Shown piece after piece: positions 5,989 through 12,912 of a DNA stretch of 13,722 nt. Position 1 is the first letter of the stretch. Every line of letters starts with the position of its first letter. The notes under the pieces are model-generated. The model worked only from the letters and a program-made list of their open reading frames with translations. It was not told where the DNA came from and did not search any database. A program made the position numbers and the translations under genes. This stretch comes from Verrucomicrobiota bacterium (GTDB lineage Bacteria; Verrucomicrobiota; Verrucomicrobiia; Verrucomicrobiales; Akkermansiaceae), in NCBI GenBank assembly GCA_026397695.1, contig JAPLUJ010000599.1, positions 1-13,722 on the forward strand. The letters run 5' to 3'.

Positions 5989-6375
5989 ATGGCAAGGGCG
6001 ATCCGGGAATTCGAAGGACTCCGCGTGAACGTGGACGACGTGATCTATATGCCCAGCCTCGATGCGCCGCCGGAAAAACCCCACCCGTTCGTCTATTTCA
6101 TTTCGATTCACAATGATTCGCCGGTTGCCGTGACCATCCGCGGTCGCAAGTGGGTCGTTCGCGAGGTCGATGGGGAAGTCACCGTGGTCGAGGGGGATGG
6201 GCTGGTCGGACAATGCCCGGAGATCGAACCGGGCGGGCATTTTTCCTATAACAGCTACCACGTGGTCGCCGGGAAAGCACGGGTTTCAGGGGCGTTTTTC
6301 GGCGAAACGGCCGATGGTGAGTGGATTTTCACGCGCATCCCGGAGTTCCGCCTGGAGGTGCCTCAGCGCATGTGA
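5989..6375 (+). CDS. apaG: ApaG-domain (DUF525) protein
   Basis: A 128-residue single-domain protein matching the ApaG family along its length: VYFISIHNDSPVAVTIRGRKWVV, a central G-x-G-L-V-G-Q-C-P-E-I-E-P-G-G segment, FSYNSYHVV, GAFFGE and a final IPEFRLEVP. ApaG is a compact immunoglobulin-like beta domain. Its role in bacteria is poorly settled (loss affects cobalt tolerance and Ap4A levels in enterobacteria). The ATG at 5989 gives the family's usual length. An upstream in-frame ATG at 5887 would overlap sua5 by 29 bp and add 34 residues without family resemblance. Its end lies 25 bp from the convergent folate gene. Confidence 0.9.
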   Translation: MARAIREFEGLRVNVDDVIYMPSLDAPPEKPHPFVYFISIHNDSPVAVTIRGRKWVVREVDGEVTVVEGDGLVGQCPEIEPGGHFSYNSYHVVAGKARVSGAFFGETADGEWIFTRIPEFRLEVPQRM

Positions 6376-6400
6376 GCTGGCATGTGACACGGCATGCGGA

Positions 6401-6946
6401 TCAGCCGGAAAACACCACATCCATCCGCACATCGTGCGCTCCGGCAAATGTGTCCGGCACGATCTGGGTGGCAAAACAAACGCCGACCTTCACCGCCCCG
6501 TGCCGCGCCCCGGCCAGCATGCGGTCATAATACCCGCGGCCGCGTCCCAGGCGTCCGCCGTGACCATCGAAGGCGAGTCCCGGACACAGGAACACGTCGA
6601 TGCGATCCAGCGGAATTTCCGCCATGGCGGGTGAAGGTTCGCGGATGCCAAACGCGCCGGGTGTCAGATCCACCGCCGGGTTTGCCACGACGTGAAAACT
6701 GAGGTCGTCACCGGTGACTCGCGGATAGACCCAGCACCACTGCGGATGCCGCGCGACCAGTTCTGATAGATCAACTTCGCCCGGCAGCGCGGCAAACCCC
6801 GCGATGGTTCTCAAGCCGGGCTGCTTGCCGAGCCAGCGGTCGAGGGCGTCACACACCGCACGGGAATCCGCCGGGGTGCCGCGCGCGATCCGCCGCTGGG
6901 TCACGCGGAGTTGGGATTTGCGTTTGCTGGATGTGGGAATTGACAC
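6401..6946 (-). CDS. 5-formyltetrahydrofolate cyclo-ligase
   Basis: A cytosolic enzyme of about 181 residues that uses ATP to convert 5-formyltetrahydrofolate to 5,10-methenyltetrahydrofolate, returning an inhibitory folate to one-carbon metabolism (MTHFS, YgfA/Fau family). Seen: KRKSQLRVTQRR at the N-terminus, FAALPGEVDL with the folate-contacting glutamate (about 57), CPGLAFDGHGGRLG, and the ATP-binding RGRGYYDR (135-142). The start is uncertain: GTG at 6946 gives the family's usual leader, a TTG at 6952 adds two residues, and neither has a ribosome-binding site. It is convergent with apaG and divergent from the exported protein starting at 6986. Confidence 0.92.
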   Translation of the reverse strand: MSIPTSSKRKSQLRVTQRRIARGTPADSRAVCDALDRWLGKQPGLRTIAGFAALPGEVDLSELVARHPQWCWVYPRVTGDDLSFHVVANPAVDLTPGAFGIREPSPAMAEIPLDRIDVFLCPGLAFDGHGGRLGRGRGYYDRMLAGARHGAVKVGVCFATQIVPDTFAGAHDVRMDVVFSG

Positions 6947-6985
6947 TTGCAAATGGGCGGAGTTTTCACATCTTTAGCTTTAACG

Positions 6986-7600
6986 ATGCGCATTGGGCAA
7001 GCAGTGATGGTTTTTTTTCTCGGGGTGGCGTGGATTTGTGCCGCAGAGCCTCCGAAAACCTTTGCGTGGGAACCGCTCAAGATTGCCCACAGCATGTTCA
7101 CGCCGGATCTCGGAATGCTCGATTCGGAGCGGCAGGAATATGCCACGAATCTGGCGTCCCACGCGGCGGGCCAAGTGGTCGCAACCAAGGCCTCGCCACA
7201 GTCGTTGGCGGATGCACGCCGCATGCTGGCGCTGGCACTGCACCTCTCGCCGCGCAACAAACGGGCGATCGTGATGAATTTCCAACTTTCAAAAAGCATT
7301 CTGCCTGAAGTGACGGGAGGCAGCTACAGTCCGCAGGTGTTCGCACGTTTGCTGCTCAGCCGTGGCCAACTTCTCGAAAAGCAAGGGGGGGATGAAAACA
7401 AGCGTCTGGCCCGCATTTTTGTCCATCTGGCCGCCGGCATGGATCCGAAAAACGAGGATGCCGTCTATGCCAGCGAGGTTCACCGCCTTGATTATGGCGC
7501 GGTGGATTGGGCCGTCATCATGAGTGGTGCCGATAAAAAACCTGACAGCACCGCACCGCCTGTTCAAAACCCGCCAGGTGCCCGCCCTCCGCCGCGTTGA
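6986..7600 (+). CDS. Exported TPR-like protein of unknown function
   Basis: A 204-residue protein starting MRIGQAVMVFFLGVAWICAA, a signal peptide with likely cleavage before EPPKTF. The mature part is mostly helical and looks like degenerate tetratricopeptide repeats: SLADARRMLALALHLSPRNK, LLLSRGQLLEKQGG and ARIFVHLAAGMDPKNEDAV. The tail is proline-rich and probably disordered. No enzyme motif is seen. The ATG at 6986 places the signal peptide at the very start; earlier TTG (6947) and ATG (6953) codons only add an unconserved leader. The signal peptide codons include a run of eight T (7011-7018), and a run of seven G lies at 7385-7391. A periplasmic scaffold or chaperone role is a guess. Confidence 0.75.
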   Translation: MRIGQAVMVFFLGVAWICAAEPPKTFAWEPLKIAHSMFTPDLGMLDSERQEYATNLASHAAGQVVATKASPQSLADARRMLALALHLSPRNKRAIVMNFQLSKSILPEVTGGSYSPQVFARLLLSRGQLLEKQGGDENKRLARIFVHLAAGMDPKNEDAVYASEVHRLDYGAVDWAVIMSGADKKPDSTAPPVQNPPGARPPPR

Positions 7601-7613
7601 TGCCGTGATTTCA

Positions 7614-7635
7614 TGCGCCACCCTCCCGGTGCGCA
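7614..7635. terminator. Hairpin after the TPR-like gene, possible terminator
   Basis: TGCGCCACC (7614-7622, one bulged C) pairs with GGTGCGCA (7628-7635) around a CTCCC loop, 14 bp after the stop codon. No U-run follows, so termination is uncertain. Confidence 0.3.
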
Positions 7636-7675
7636 GGTCGTCCTTTCATTCCGGTGGATTGTTGCCATCTTCCGC

Positions 7676-7703
7676 TTGCCACAGGCGATCATCCACTTAC
7701 CTT
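7676..7703 (+). promoter_or_regulatory. Weak candidate promoter for ilvE
   Basis: TTGCCA (7676-7681), a 16-bp spacer, then TACCTT (7698-7703). A start near 7710 would leave a leader of about nine bases before the ATG at 7719. The -10 box matches poorly. Confidence 0.25.
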
Positions 7704-7718
7704 TGTGGCGAAGCACTC

Positions 7719-8588
7719 ATGAAAATTTGGCTCGATGGCAATCTGGTGGACGAAGCGGCGGCGAAGGTATCGGTCTTTGACCATGGCCTGCTCTATGGCG
7801 ACGGCGTTTTTGAAGGCATCCGTTTTTACAATGGACGCGTCTTTCGTTTGGAGGAGCACATTCGCAGACTCTTTGATTCCGCGCGCGCGATCATCCTCGA
7901 TCTGCCGTGGACCCGCGAGGAGGTCTGCCGATTCACCTGTGCCACGGTGGCCGCCAACGACCTCAACGACGGCTATATCCGCCTCGTCGTCACCCGCGGT
8001 GCCGGCGGACTCGGCCTCAATCCGTATCTGTGCCCGACACCCTCGATGTTCATCATCGCATCGACGATCCAACTCTATCCGGAAGAGTATTACCAAAACG
8101 GCCTGTCAATCATCACCTGCGCCACCCGCCGCCCGTCACCGGCAGCTTTGATGCCACAGGTGAAATCGCTCAACTATCTGAACAACATCATGGCCAAGGT
8201 CGAGGCGATCCAGGCCAACGCCCTCGAAGCCGTCATGCTCAATGAACAGGGCTACGTTACCGAATGCACCGGTGACAATCTGTTTCTCGTGAAAAACGGC
8301 ACGCTTCTAACACCGCTGATCAGCGACGGCGCGCTCGATGGCATCACCCGCGCCGTGATCATCGAACTCGCCGGCAACCTCGGCGTCCCTGTCGTGGAAC
8401 GCTCGCTCACCCGCTATGACATTTTCACGGCGGACGAATGTTTCCTCACCGGCACGGCGGCTGAAGTCATTCCCGTCGTGGCGCTGGACCGCCGGGTCAT
8501 CGGCACCGGCAAACCAGGGCCGTTCACGCAACGGTTTCTCGCCGCATTCCATCAACTCGCAATGAGCACCGGCACACCCATCCGCTAA
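7719..8588 (+). CDS. ilvE: Branched-chain amino acid aminotransferase
   Basis: A 289-residue PLP-dependent class IV aminotransferase for the last step of leucine, isoleucine and valine synthesis. Visible: the opening MKIWLDGNLVDE, FDHGLLYGDGVFEGIRFYNG (residues 20-39), YIRLVVTRG, the Schiff-base lysine in PQVKSLNYLNNIMAK (K149), YVTECTGDNLF with the phosphate-contacting region, LDGITRAVI, and the C-terminal LTGTAAEVIPV. The frame runs open to 7524, but the ATG at 7719 gives the canonical N-terminus and the earlier part overlaps the preceding gene. 4-amino-4-deoxychorismate lyase and D-amino acid transaminase share the fold; the GTAAEVIPV motif and length favour IlvE. It lies 75 bp upstream of mcsA. 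Confidence 0.92.
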   Translation: MKIWLDGNLVDEAAAKVSVFDHGLLYGDGVFEGIRFYNGRVFRLEEHIRRLFDSARAIILDLPWTREEVCRFTCATVAANDLNDGYIRLVVTRGAGGLGLNPYLCPTPSMFIIASTIQLYPEEYYQNGLSIITCATRRPSPAALMPQVKSLNYLNNIMAKVEAIQANALEAVMLNEQGYVTECTGDNLFLVKNGTLLTPLISDGALDGITRAVIIELAGNLGVPVVERSLTRYDIFTADECFLTGTAAEVIPVVALDRRVIGTGKPGPFTQRFLAAFHQLAMSTGTPIR

Positions 8589-8663
8589 CCCCGCCCCCAC
8601 CGTCGAAGTGAATCAATACGCCTTGGCATCCCCTCAAACAACCGGCAACTTGGACTATCAGCA

Positions 8664-9173
8664 ATGAAATGTGACTTCTGCGATCACAAGGCCACCGTCT
8701 TCCTCACGCAACTCGTGGAAGGACAAATGAAGAAGGTATGCCTGTGCGACCCCTGCGCGAAGCAACGCGGAGTCACCGATCCCACCGGCTTTTCGCTTGC
8801 CGATCTTCTGCTAGGCGGCATGACCGGCGGCAGCGCCCCCGCCGGAAAACCACCGCAGGCCACGCCAGGCGGCGGACGCAAATGTCCCACCTGCGGGTTT
8901 TCATTGGACGATCTCCGCCGGGTGCGCCGCTTCGGATGCAGCGATTGTTATACCACATTCAGCGAGGAGGTGGGACAAATGGTCCGCGGCATGCACCAGG
9001 GCACCTCACACATCGGCAAGGTGCCCCAGGGACTCATGGCCTTGCACGTCCGCCACCAGCGCATTGAAGAACTCCGTTCGCGCCTCGAACAGACCATCGC
9101 CGCCGAAAGCTACGAGGAAGCCGCCGCCATCCGCGATGAAATCCGCAATCTCGGCGAAACAACCTTGGCCTGA
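8664..9173 (+). CDS. mcsA: McsA, zinc-finger activator of the McsB arginine kinase
   Basis: A 169-residue protein with two four-cysteine zinc sites and a UVR domain. Site 1 is C3, C6, C28, C31 (CDFC and CDPC); site 2 is C74, C77, C92, C95 (CPTC and CSDC, with GFSLDDLRRVRRFGC between). The UVR coiled coil covers about 132-165 (RIEELRSRLEQTIAAESYEE and following residues), the kind of hairpin UvrB/UvrC use to dock. In Bacillus McsA binds and activates McsB and links it to ClpC; the adjacent mcsB and clpC here support the same role. The linker between the zinc sites is rich in glycine and proline. There is no clear ribosome-binding site, and no ctsR gene precedes it. Confidence 0.92.
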   Translation: MKCDFCDHKATVFLTQLVEGQMKKVCLCDPCAKQRGVTDPTGFSLADLLLGGMTGGSAPAGKPPQATPGGGRKCPTCGFSLDDLRRVRRFGCSDCYTTFSEEVGQMVRGMHQGTSHIGKVPQGLMALHVRHQRIEELRSRLEQTIAAESYEEAAAIRDEIRNLGETTLA

Positions 9174-9180
9174 CACCCCC

Positions 9181-9208
9181 GATCCTCGATCCTCCGACCT
9201 CTGACTTC
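9181..9208. repeat. Short heptamer repeat between mcsA and mcsB
   Basis: GATCCTC, GATCCTC, CGACCTC and TGACTTC follow one another at exact 7-bp steps and fill most of the 38-bp gap between the mcsA stop and mcsB start. The first two units equal the word in the array at 1-49. The gap is pyrimidine-rich and holds no Shine-Dalgarno sequence for mcsB. Confidence 0.75.
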
Positions 9209-9211
9209 CCT

Positions 9212-10339
9212 ATGATGCGTTTCTCCACTCTGGTAAAACACCCCGCCGATTGGATGACGGGTGGACAAGGGGAGCATAGTGCCGTGCTGACCTCACGCAT
9301 CCGTCTGGCACGCAATCTCCGCAACCATCCGTTCCCGGGATGGGCGAAGCGGGAACAACGCGCCGCCGCGCTCGAGTTGATGCGTCCCGCCGTCGAAGCG
9401 CTGCCGCCCATGAAGGATGCGTTTTCCCAAGAACTCGGCGACCTCAACGCGGTGCAAAAACAGGTGCTTGTCGAACGCCACCTCATTTCCCGCGAACACG
9501 CCGCTCGCGGCCTCGGATCCGCCGTCGTGATAGAACGCCGCCAAACACTCAGCCTCATGCTCAACGAGGAGGACCACCTCCGCATGCAGGCCATCCGCCC
9601 CGGCCTGCAACTCACCGCCGCCTTCAACATGCTCTCGGAACTCGACTCCGAGTTGGAAAACGCGCTCGAATTCGCCTTCGATCCCACGCTCGGCTACCTC
9701 ACGACCTGCCCGACCAATCTCGGCACCGGCCTGCGCGCTTCGGTCATGCTGCATCTGCCGGGCCTAGTGCTCAGCGATCAAATCGGACAAGTCCTCCAAT
9801 CAGTCAATAAAATCGGCCTTGCCGTGCGCGGCCTTTACGGCGAAGGCACCGAGTCACTGGGCAATCTCTATCAGATTTCTAACCAGTCCACCCTCGGGGA
9901 GAGCGAGGCCACCATCATCCGCCGCCTCGAACGCGTCATCTCAAAGGTCGCCAATCACGAACAAAACGCCCGCGAAAAACTTCTCGATGACGATCCGGAG
10001 ATGGTTTTTGATAAAATCGGTCGTGCCTACGGCGTGTTGCGCCACTCCCATATCATCGATTCCAAGGAGGCGCTCAATCACCTGTCATTGCTCCGTCTTG
10101 GCGGAACACTGGGGGTTTTCCCCCCGGAAACGGTGATCCTCTGCGATACCTTGCTGATGGATATCCAGCCAGCCCACTTGCAACTCCACGCCGGCCGCAA
10201 GCTCTCCCCGGATGAAAGGGACGCCATTCGCGCAACAATTATCCGTGCGCGTTTGCATTCTCTCGAATCCCCGAGTAATCGTTCTACCACTGACACACCC
10301 AAACCACTTTCCGACCTCCCCAACCCCGGTGACCCATGA
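9212..10339 (+). CDS. mcsB: McsB protein-arginine kinase
   Basis: A 375-residue cytosolic kinase of the phosphagen-kinase fold that phosphorylates arginine side chains, marking proteins for ClpCP. Seen in order: TSRIRLARNL (27-36) for nucleotide binding, LNEEDHLRMQ (117-126) with the catalytic glutamates, the active-site loop LTTCPTNLGTGLRASV with C166, RGLYGEGTES (206-215), NQSTLGESE, and RDAIRA (336-341), the C-terminal motif that binds phospho-arginine allosterically in bacterial McsB. This motif separates it from animal creatine and arginine kinases. A polar tail of about 25 residues follows. A second ATG three bases on is equally possible as start. The stop overlaps the clpC start as ATGA, implying coupled translation. 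Confidence 0.95.
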   Translation: MMRFSTLVKHPADWMTGGQGEHSAVLTSRIRLARNLRNHPFPGWAKREQRAAALELMRPAVEALPPMKDAFSQELGDLNAVQKQVLVERHLISREHAARGLGSAVVIERRQTLSLMLNEEDHLRMQAIRPGLQLTAAFNMLSELDSELENALEFAFDPTLGYLTTCPTNLGTGLRASVMLHLPGLVLSDQIGQVLQSVNKIGLAVRGLYGEGTESLGNLYQISNQSTLGESEATIIRRLERVISKVANHEQNAREKLLDDDPEMVFDKIGRAYGVLRHSHIIDSKEALNHLSLLRLGGTLGVFPPETVILCDTLLMDIQPAHLQLHAGRKLSPDERDAIRATIIRARLHSLESPSNRSTTDTPKPLSDLPNPGDP

Positions 10340-12864
10340 ACAACTTCACCCCACGCGCCCAACAAGTCCTGGCCCTGGCCCGCAAGGAAGCGGACCGCTT
10401 CAACCATTCATATGTCGGCACCGAACACCTGCTGCTCGGCCTGATCAAACTCGGCCAGGGTGTCGCCGTCAATGTGCTCGAACGCATGGGTCTCGAACTC
10501 GAGGCCGTCCGCATGGAGGTCGAAAAAGATGTCGGCTCCGGCCCACCCCAGAAATCCGCCGGCAATATCCCTTACACACCCCGTGTCAAAAAGGTTCTCG
10601 CCCTAGCTAACCGGGAAGCCAAGGCACTCAACCATTCCTACGTCGGCACCGAACATCTCCTGCTCGGCCTGCTGCGCGAAGGTGAGGGCGTCGCCGCCCG
10701 TGTGCTCAAACGCCTCGAGGTGGACATCCAACGCACCCGCAACGAAATCCTCGCGGAAATCGATCCGAATTTCTCGCCCGATGATCAGGACGAAGATGGG
10801 GATGAAGGCGACGGACCGTTTGAAGACGAAGGGCAACTCCAGCCAGCGGGCCAGGAGAGCACGGGAAAAATCAAAACCCCGGCACTCAATGCCTTCGGCC
10901 GCGATCTCACCAAACTCGCCCGGGAAGGCGGACTCGATCCGGTGATCGGGCGCGAACCGGAAATCGAACGCGTCATCCAGATCCTCTGCCGCCGCACCAA
11001 AAACAACCCGGTCCTCATCGGCGAAGCCGGCGTCGGCAAAACCGCCATCGTCGAAGGACTCGCCCAGGAAATCGCCAATGGCAATGTGCCGGAAATCCTC
11101 CGCGACCGCAAGGTCGTCACGCTGGACCTCGCCCTGATGGTCGCCGGCACCAAATACCGCGGCCAGTTCGAAGAACGCATCAAGGCCGTCATGGACGAAA
11201 TCCGCAAAGTCAAGAACGTCATCCTCTTCATCGATGAACTCCACACCATCGTCGGTGCCGGCTCCGCCGAAGGTGCCATGGATGCTTCTAACATCATCAA
11301 ACCCGCGCTCAGCCGCGCCGAAATGCAATGCGTCGGAGCCACCACCCTCAACGAATATCGCAAATACATCGAAAAAGACTCCGCCCTCGAACGCCGCTTC
11401 CAACAGGTGAAAGTGGAAGAACCGTCGGTGCCGGACGCGATCAAGATCCTCCAAGGACTACAGGAAAAATACGAAACCCACCACAAGGCGAAGTTCACCC
11501 CGGAGGCCATCAAGGCCGCAGTGAACCTCACCTCACGCTATCTAACAGCCCGCTTCCTGCCCGACAAGGCGATCGACGTGCTCGACGAGGCCGGCGCCCG
11601 CGCCCGCATCGGCACCCTCACGCGCCCGCCCGCCATCAAACAACTCGAAGCGGAAATAGACCGCATCAACCGCGCCAAACTGGCCGCCATCGCCGAGCAG
11701 AATTTTGAAACGGCCGCCGCCCTGCGCGACGATGAAAAACACGCCAAGAAAAACCTCGAGGACACCCTGAAAAACTGGCGCGCCGCGTCCGAGGAAACCA
11801 TCGTCACGGTCACCGAGGATGACATCATGGCCGTCGTTGCCAAGTGGACCGGCATCCCGCTGCGCCGCATGGAGGAAAAGGAAACCGAAAAACTCCTCAA
11901 AATGGAGGACGAACTCAAGGGCCGCGTGATCGGCCAGAACGAGGCGGTCATCGCCATTTCCAAGGCGCTGCGCCGCTCGCGCGCCGACCTCAAGGATCCG
12001 CGCCGGCCTATCGGTTCGTTCCTTTTCCTGGGGCCGACCGGCGTCGGCAAAACCTACCTCGCCCGCAATCTAGCGGAATTCATGTTCGGTGATGCCGATG
12101 CGCTCATCCAGATCGACATGTCGGAATACATGGAGAAATTCACCGCCAGCCGCCTGATCGGCTCGCCGCCGGGATACGTGGGTTATGAGGAAGGCGGCCA
12201 GCTTTCCGAAGCCATCCGCCGCCGCCCTTATGCCGTGGTGCTCTTTGACGAAGTCGAAAAAGCCCACCCGGACGTCATGAACCTGCTGCTCCAAATCCTC
12301 GAGGAAGGCACCATCACCGACTCGTTAGGCCGCAAGATCGATTTCCGCAACACCATCATCATCATGACCTCCAACATCGGCGCGGCTTCGATCAAACGCC
12401 AGACCACTCTTGGTTTCGGCGCCATGGCCGAGGATCAGGCCGATCACGAGGGCATGAAGGAAAAAATCCTCGAAGAAACGAAACGCTACTTCAAACCCGA
12501 GTTCATCAACCGCCTCGACGATCTCGTGGTGTTCCGCATGCTCGAAAAGACCGACCTCCACCACATCGTCGATCTCGAGGTGGACAAACTCGTCCAGCGC
12601 CTCAAACAAAAGGACATCACCCTCACCCTCACCGCCGAGGCCCGCGATTTCCTCGCCGCCAAGGGCTTCGATCCCGCCTACGGCGCACGTCCCATGCGCC
12701 GTGCCGTCGAGCGTTTCCTCGAAGACTCGCTCGCCGAAGCCCTGCTGCGCGGCGACGTCAAACCAGGCGATGCCGTCAACGTTGTCAAAAAATCCGATGC
12801 CGAGGAACTCGCCTTCGTATCCTCCAGCCCCACCCCCCCACAGGAACAGGAAGTCGGCGTCTGA
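10336..12864 (+). CDS. clpC: ClpC, AAA+ unfoldase subunit of Clp protease
   Basis: An 842-residue hexameric ATPase that unfolds proteins and feeds them to ClpP. It has two Clp-N repeats (about 4-64 and 78-140), each with [13 protein letters not shown]30 and E106 correspond to the glutamates that hold phospho-arginine in Bacillus ClpC. A very acidic linker (149-166) follows. AAA domain 1 has Walker A GEAGVGKT (229-236) and Walker B ILFIDE (296-301). The UVR/M-domain coiled coil is near 435-480. AAA domain 2 has Walker A GPTGVGKT (566-573) and Walker B VVLFDE (634-639). An L-G-F at 692-694 fits the ClpP-docking loop, so it should act with a protease, unlike ClpB. It is the last gene of the mcsA-mcsB-clpC operon. 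Confidence 0.96.
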   Translation: MNNFTPRAQQVLALARKEADRFNHSYVGTEHLLLGLIKLGQGVAVNVLERMGLELEAVRMEVEKDVGSGPPQKSAGNIPYTPRVKKVLALANREAKALNHSYVGTEHLLLGLLREGEGVAARVLKRLEVDIQRTRNEILAEIDPNFSPDDQDEDGDEGDGPFEDEGQLQPAGQESTGKIKTPALNAFGRDLTKLAREGGLDPVIGREPEIERVIQILCRRTKNNPVLIGEAGVGKTAIVEGLAQEIANGNVPEILRDRKVVTLDLALMVAGTKYRGQFEERIKAVMDEIRKVKNVILFIDELHTIVGAGSAEGAMDASNIIKPALSRAEMQCVGATTLNEYRKYIEKDSALERRFQQVKVEEPSVPDAIKILQGLQEKYETHHKAKFTPEAIKAAVNLTSRYLTARFLPDKAIDVLDEAGARARIGTLTRPPAIKQLEAEIDRINRAKLAAIAEQNFETAAALRDDEKHAKKNLEDTLKNWRAASEETIVTVTEDDIMAVVAKWTGIPLRRMEEKETEKLLKMEDELKGRVIGQNEAVIAISKALRRSRADLKDPRRPIGSFLFLGPTGVGKTYLARNLAEFMFGDADALIQIDMSEYMEKFTASRLIGSPPGYVGYEEGGQLSEAIRRRPYAVVLFDEVEKAHPDVMNLLLQILEEGTITDSLGRKIDFRNTIIIMTSNIGAASIKRQTTLGFGAMAEDQADHEGMKEKILEETKRYFKPEFINRLDDLVVFRMLEKTDLHHIVDLEVDKLVQRLKQKDITLTLTAEARDFLAAKGFDPAYGARPMRRAVERFLEDSLAEALLRGDVKPGDAVNVVKKSDAEELAFVSSSPTPPQEQEVGV

Positions 12865-12875
12865 CCTCCGTTAGA

Positions 12876-12904
12876 TTGACGCCCCGGATGAAGTGGGGTA
12901 GTCT
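12876..12904 (+). promoter_or_regulatory. Sigma-70-type promoter for the terminal gene
   Basis: TTGACG (12876-12881), a 17-bp spacer, then TAGTCT (12899-12904) is the best promoter in the window. It begins 12 bp after the clpC stop, so the last gene should be transcribed separately. The ATG at 12913 is nine bases past the -10 box, which leaves at most a few bases of leader. Confidence 0.55.
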
Positions 12905-12912
12905 CTGCGGTC

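Noticed and set aside
6368..6399. Three GCATG words at 12-bp steps between apaG and the folate gene
   Set aside because: Only eight bases are shared between the first two copies and fewer in the third, and it overlaps the apaG end; likely chance.
6940..6968. Perfect TTGACA box before the exported TPR-like gene
   Set aside because: At 17 bp spacing the -10 would be TTTTCA, a poor match, and other spacings are no better; not called as a promoter.
10603..11454. 283-codon minus-strand frame opposite clpC
   Set aside because: Antisense of the Clp-N and first AAA domain codons; no independent motif.
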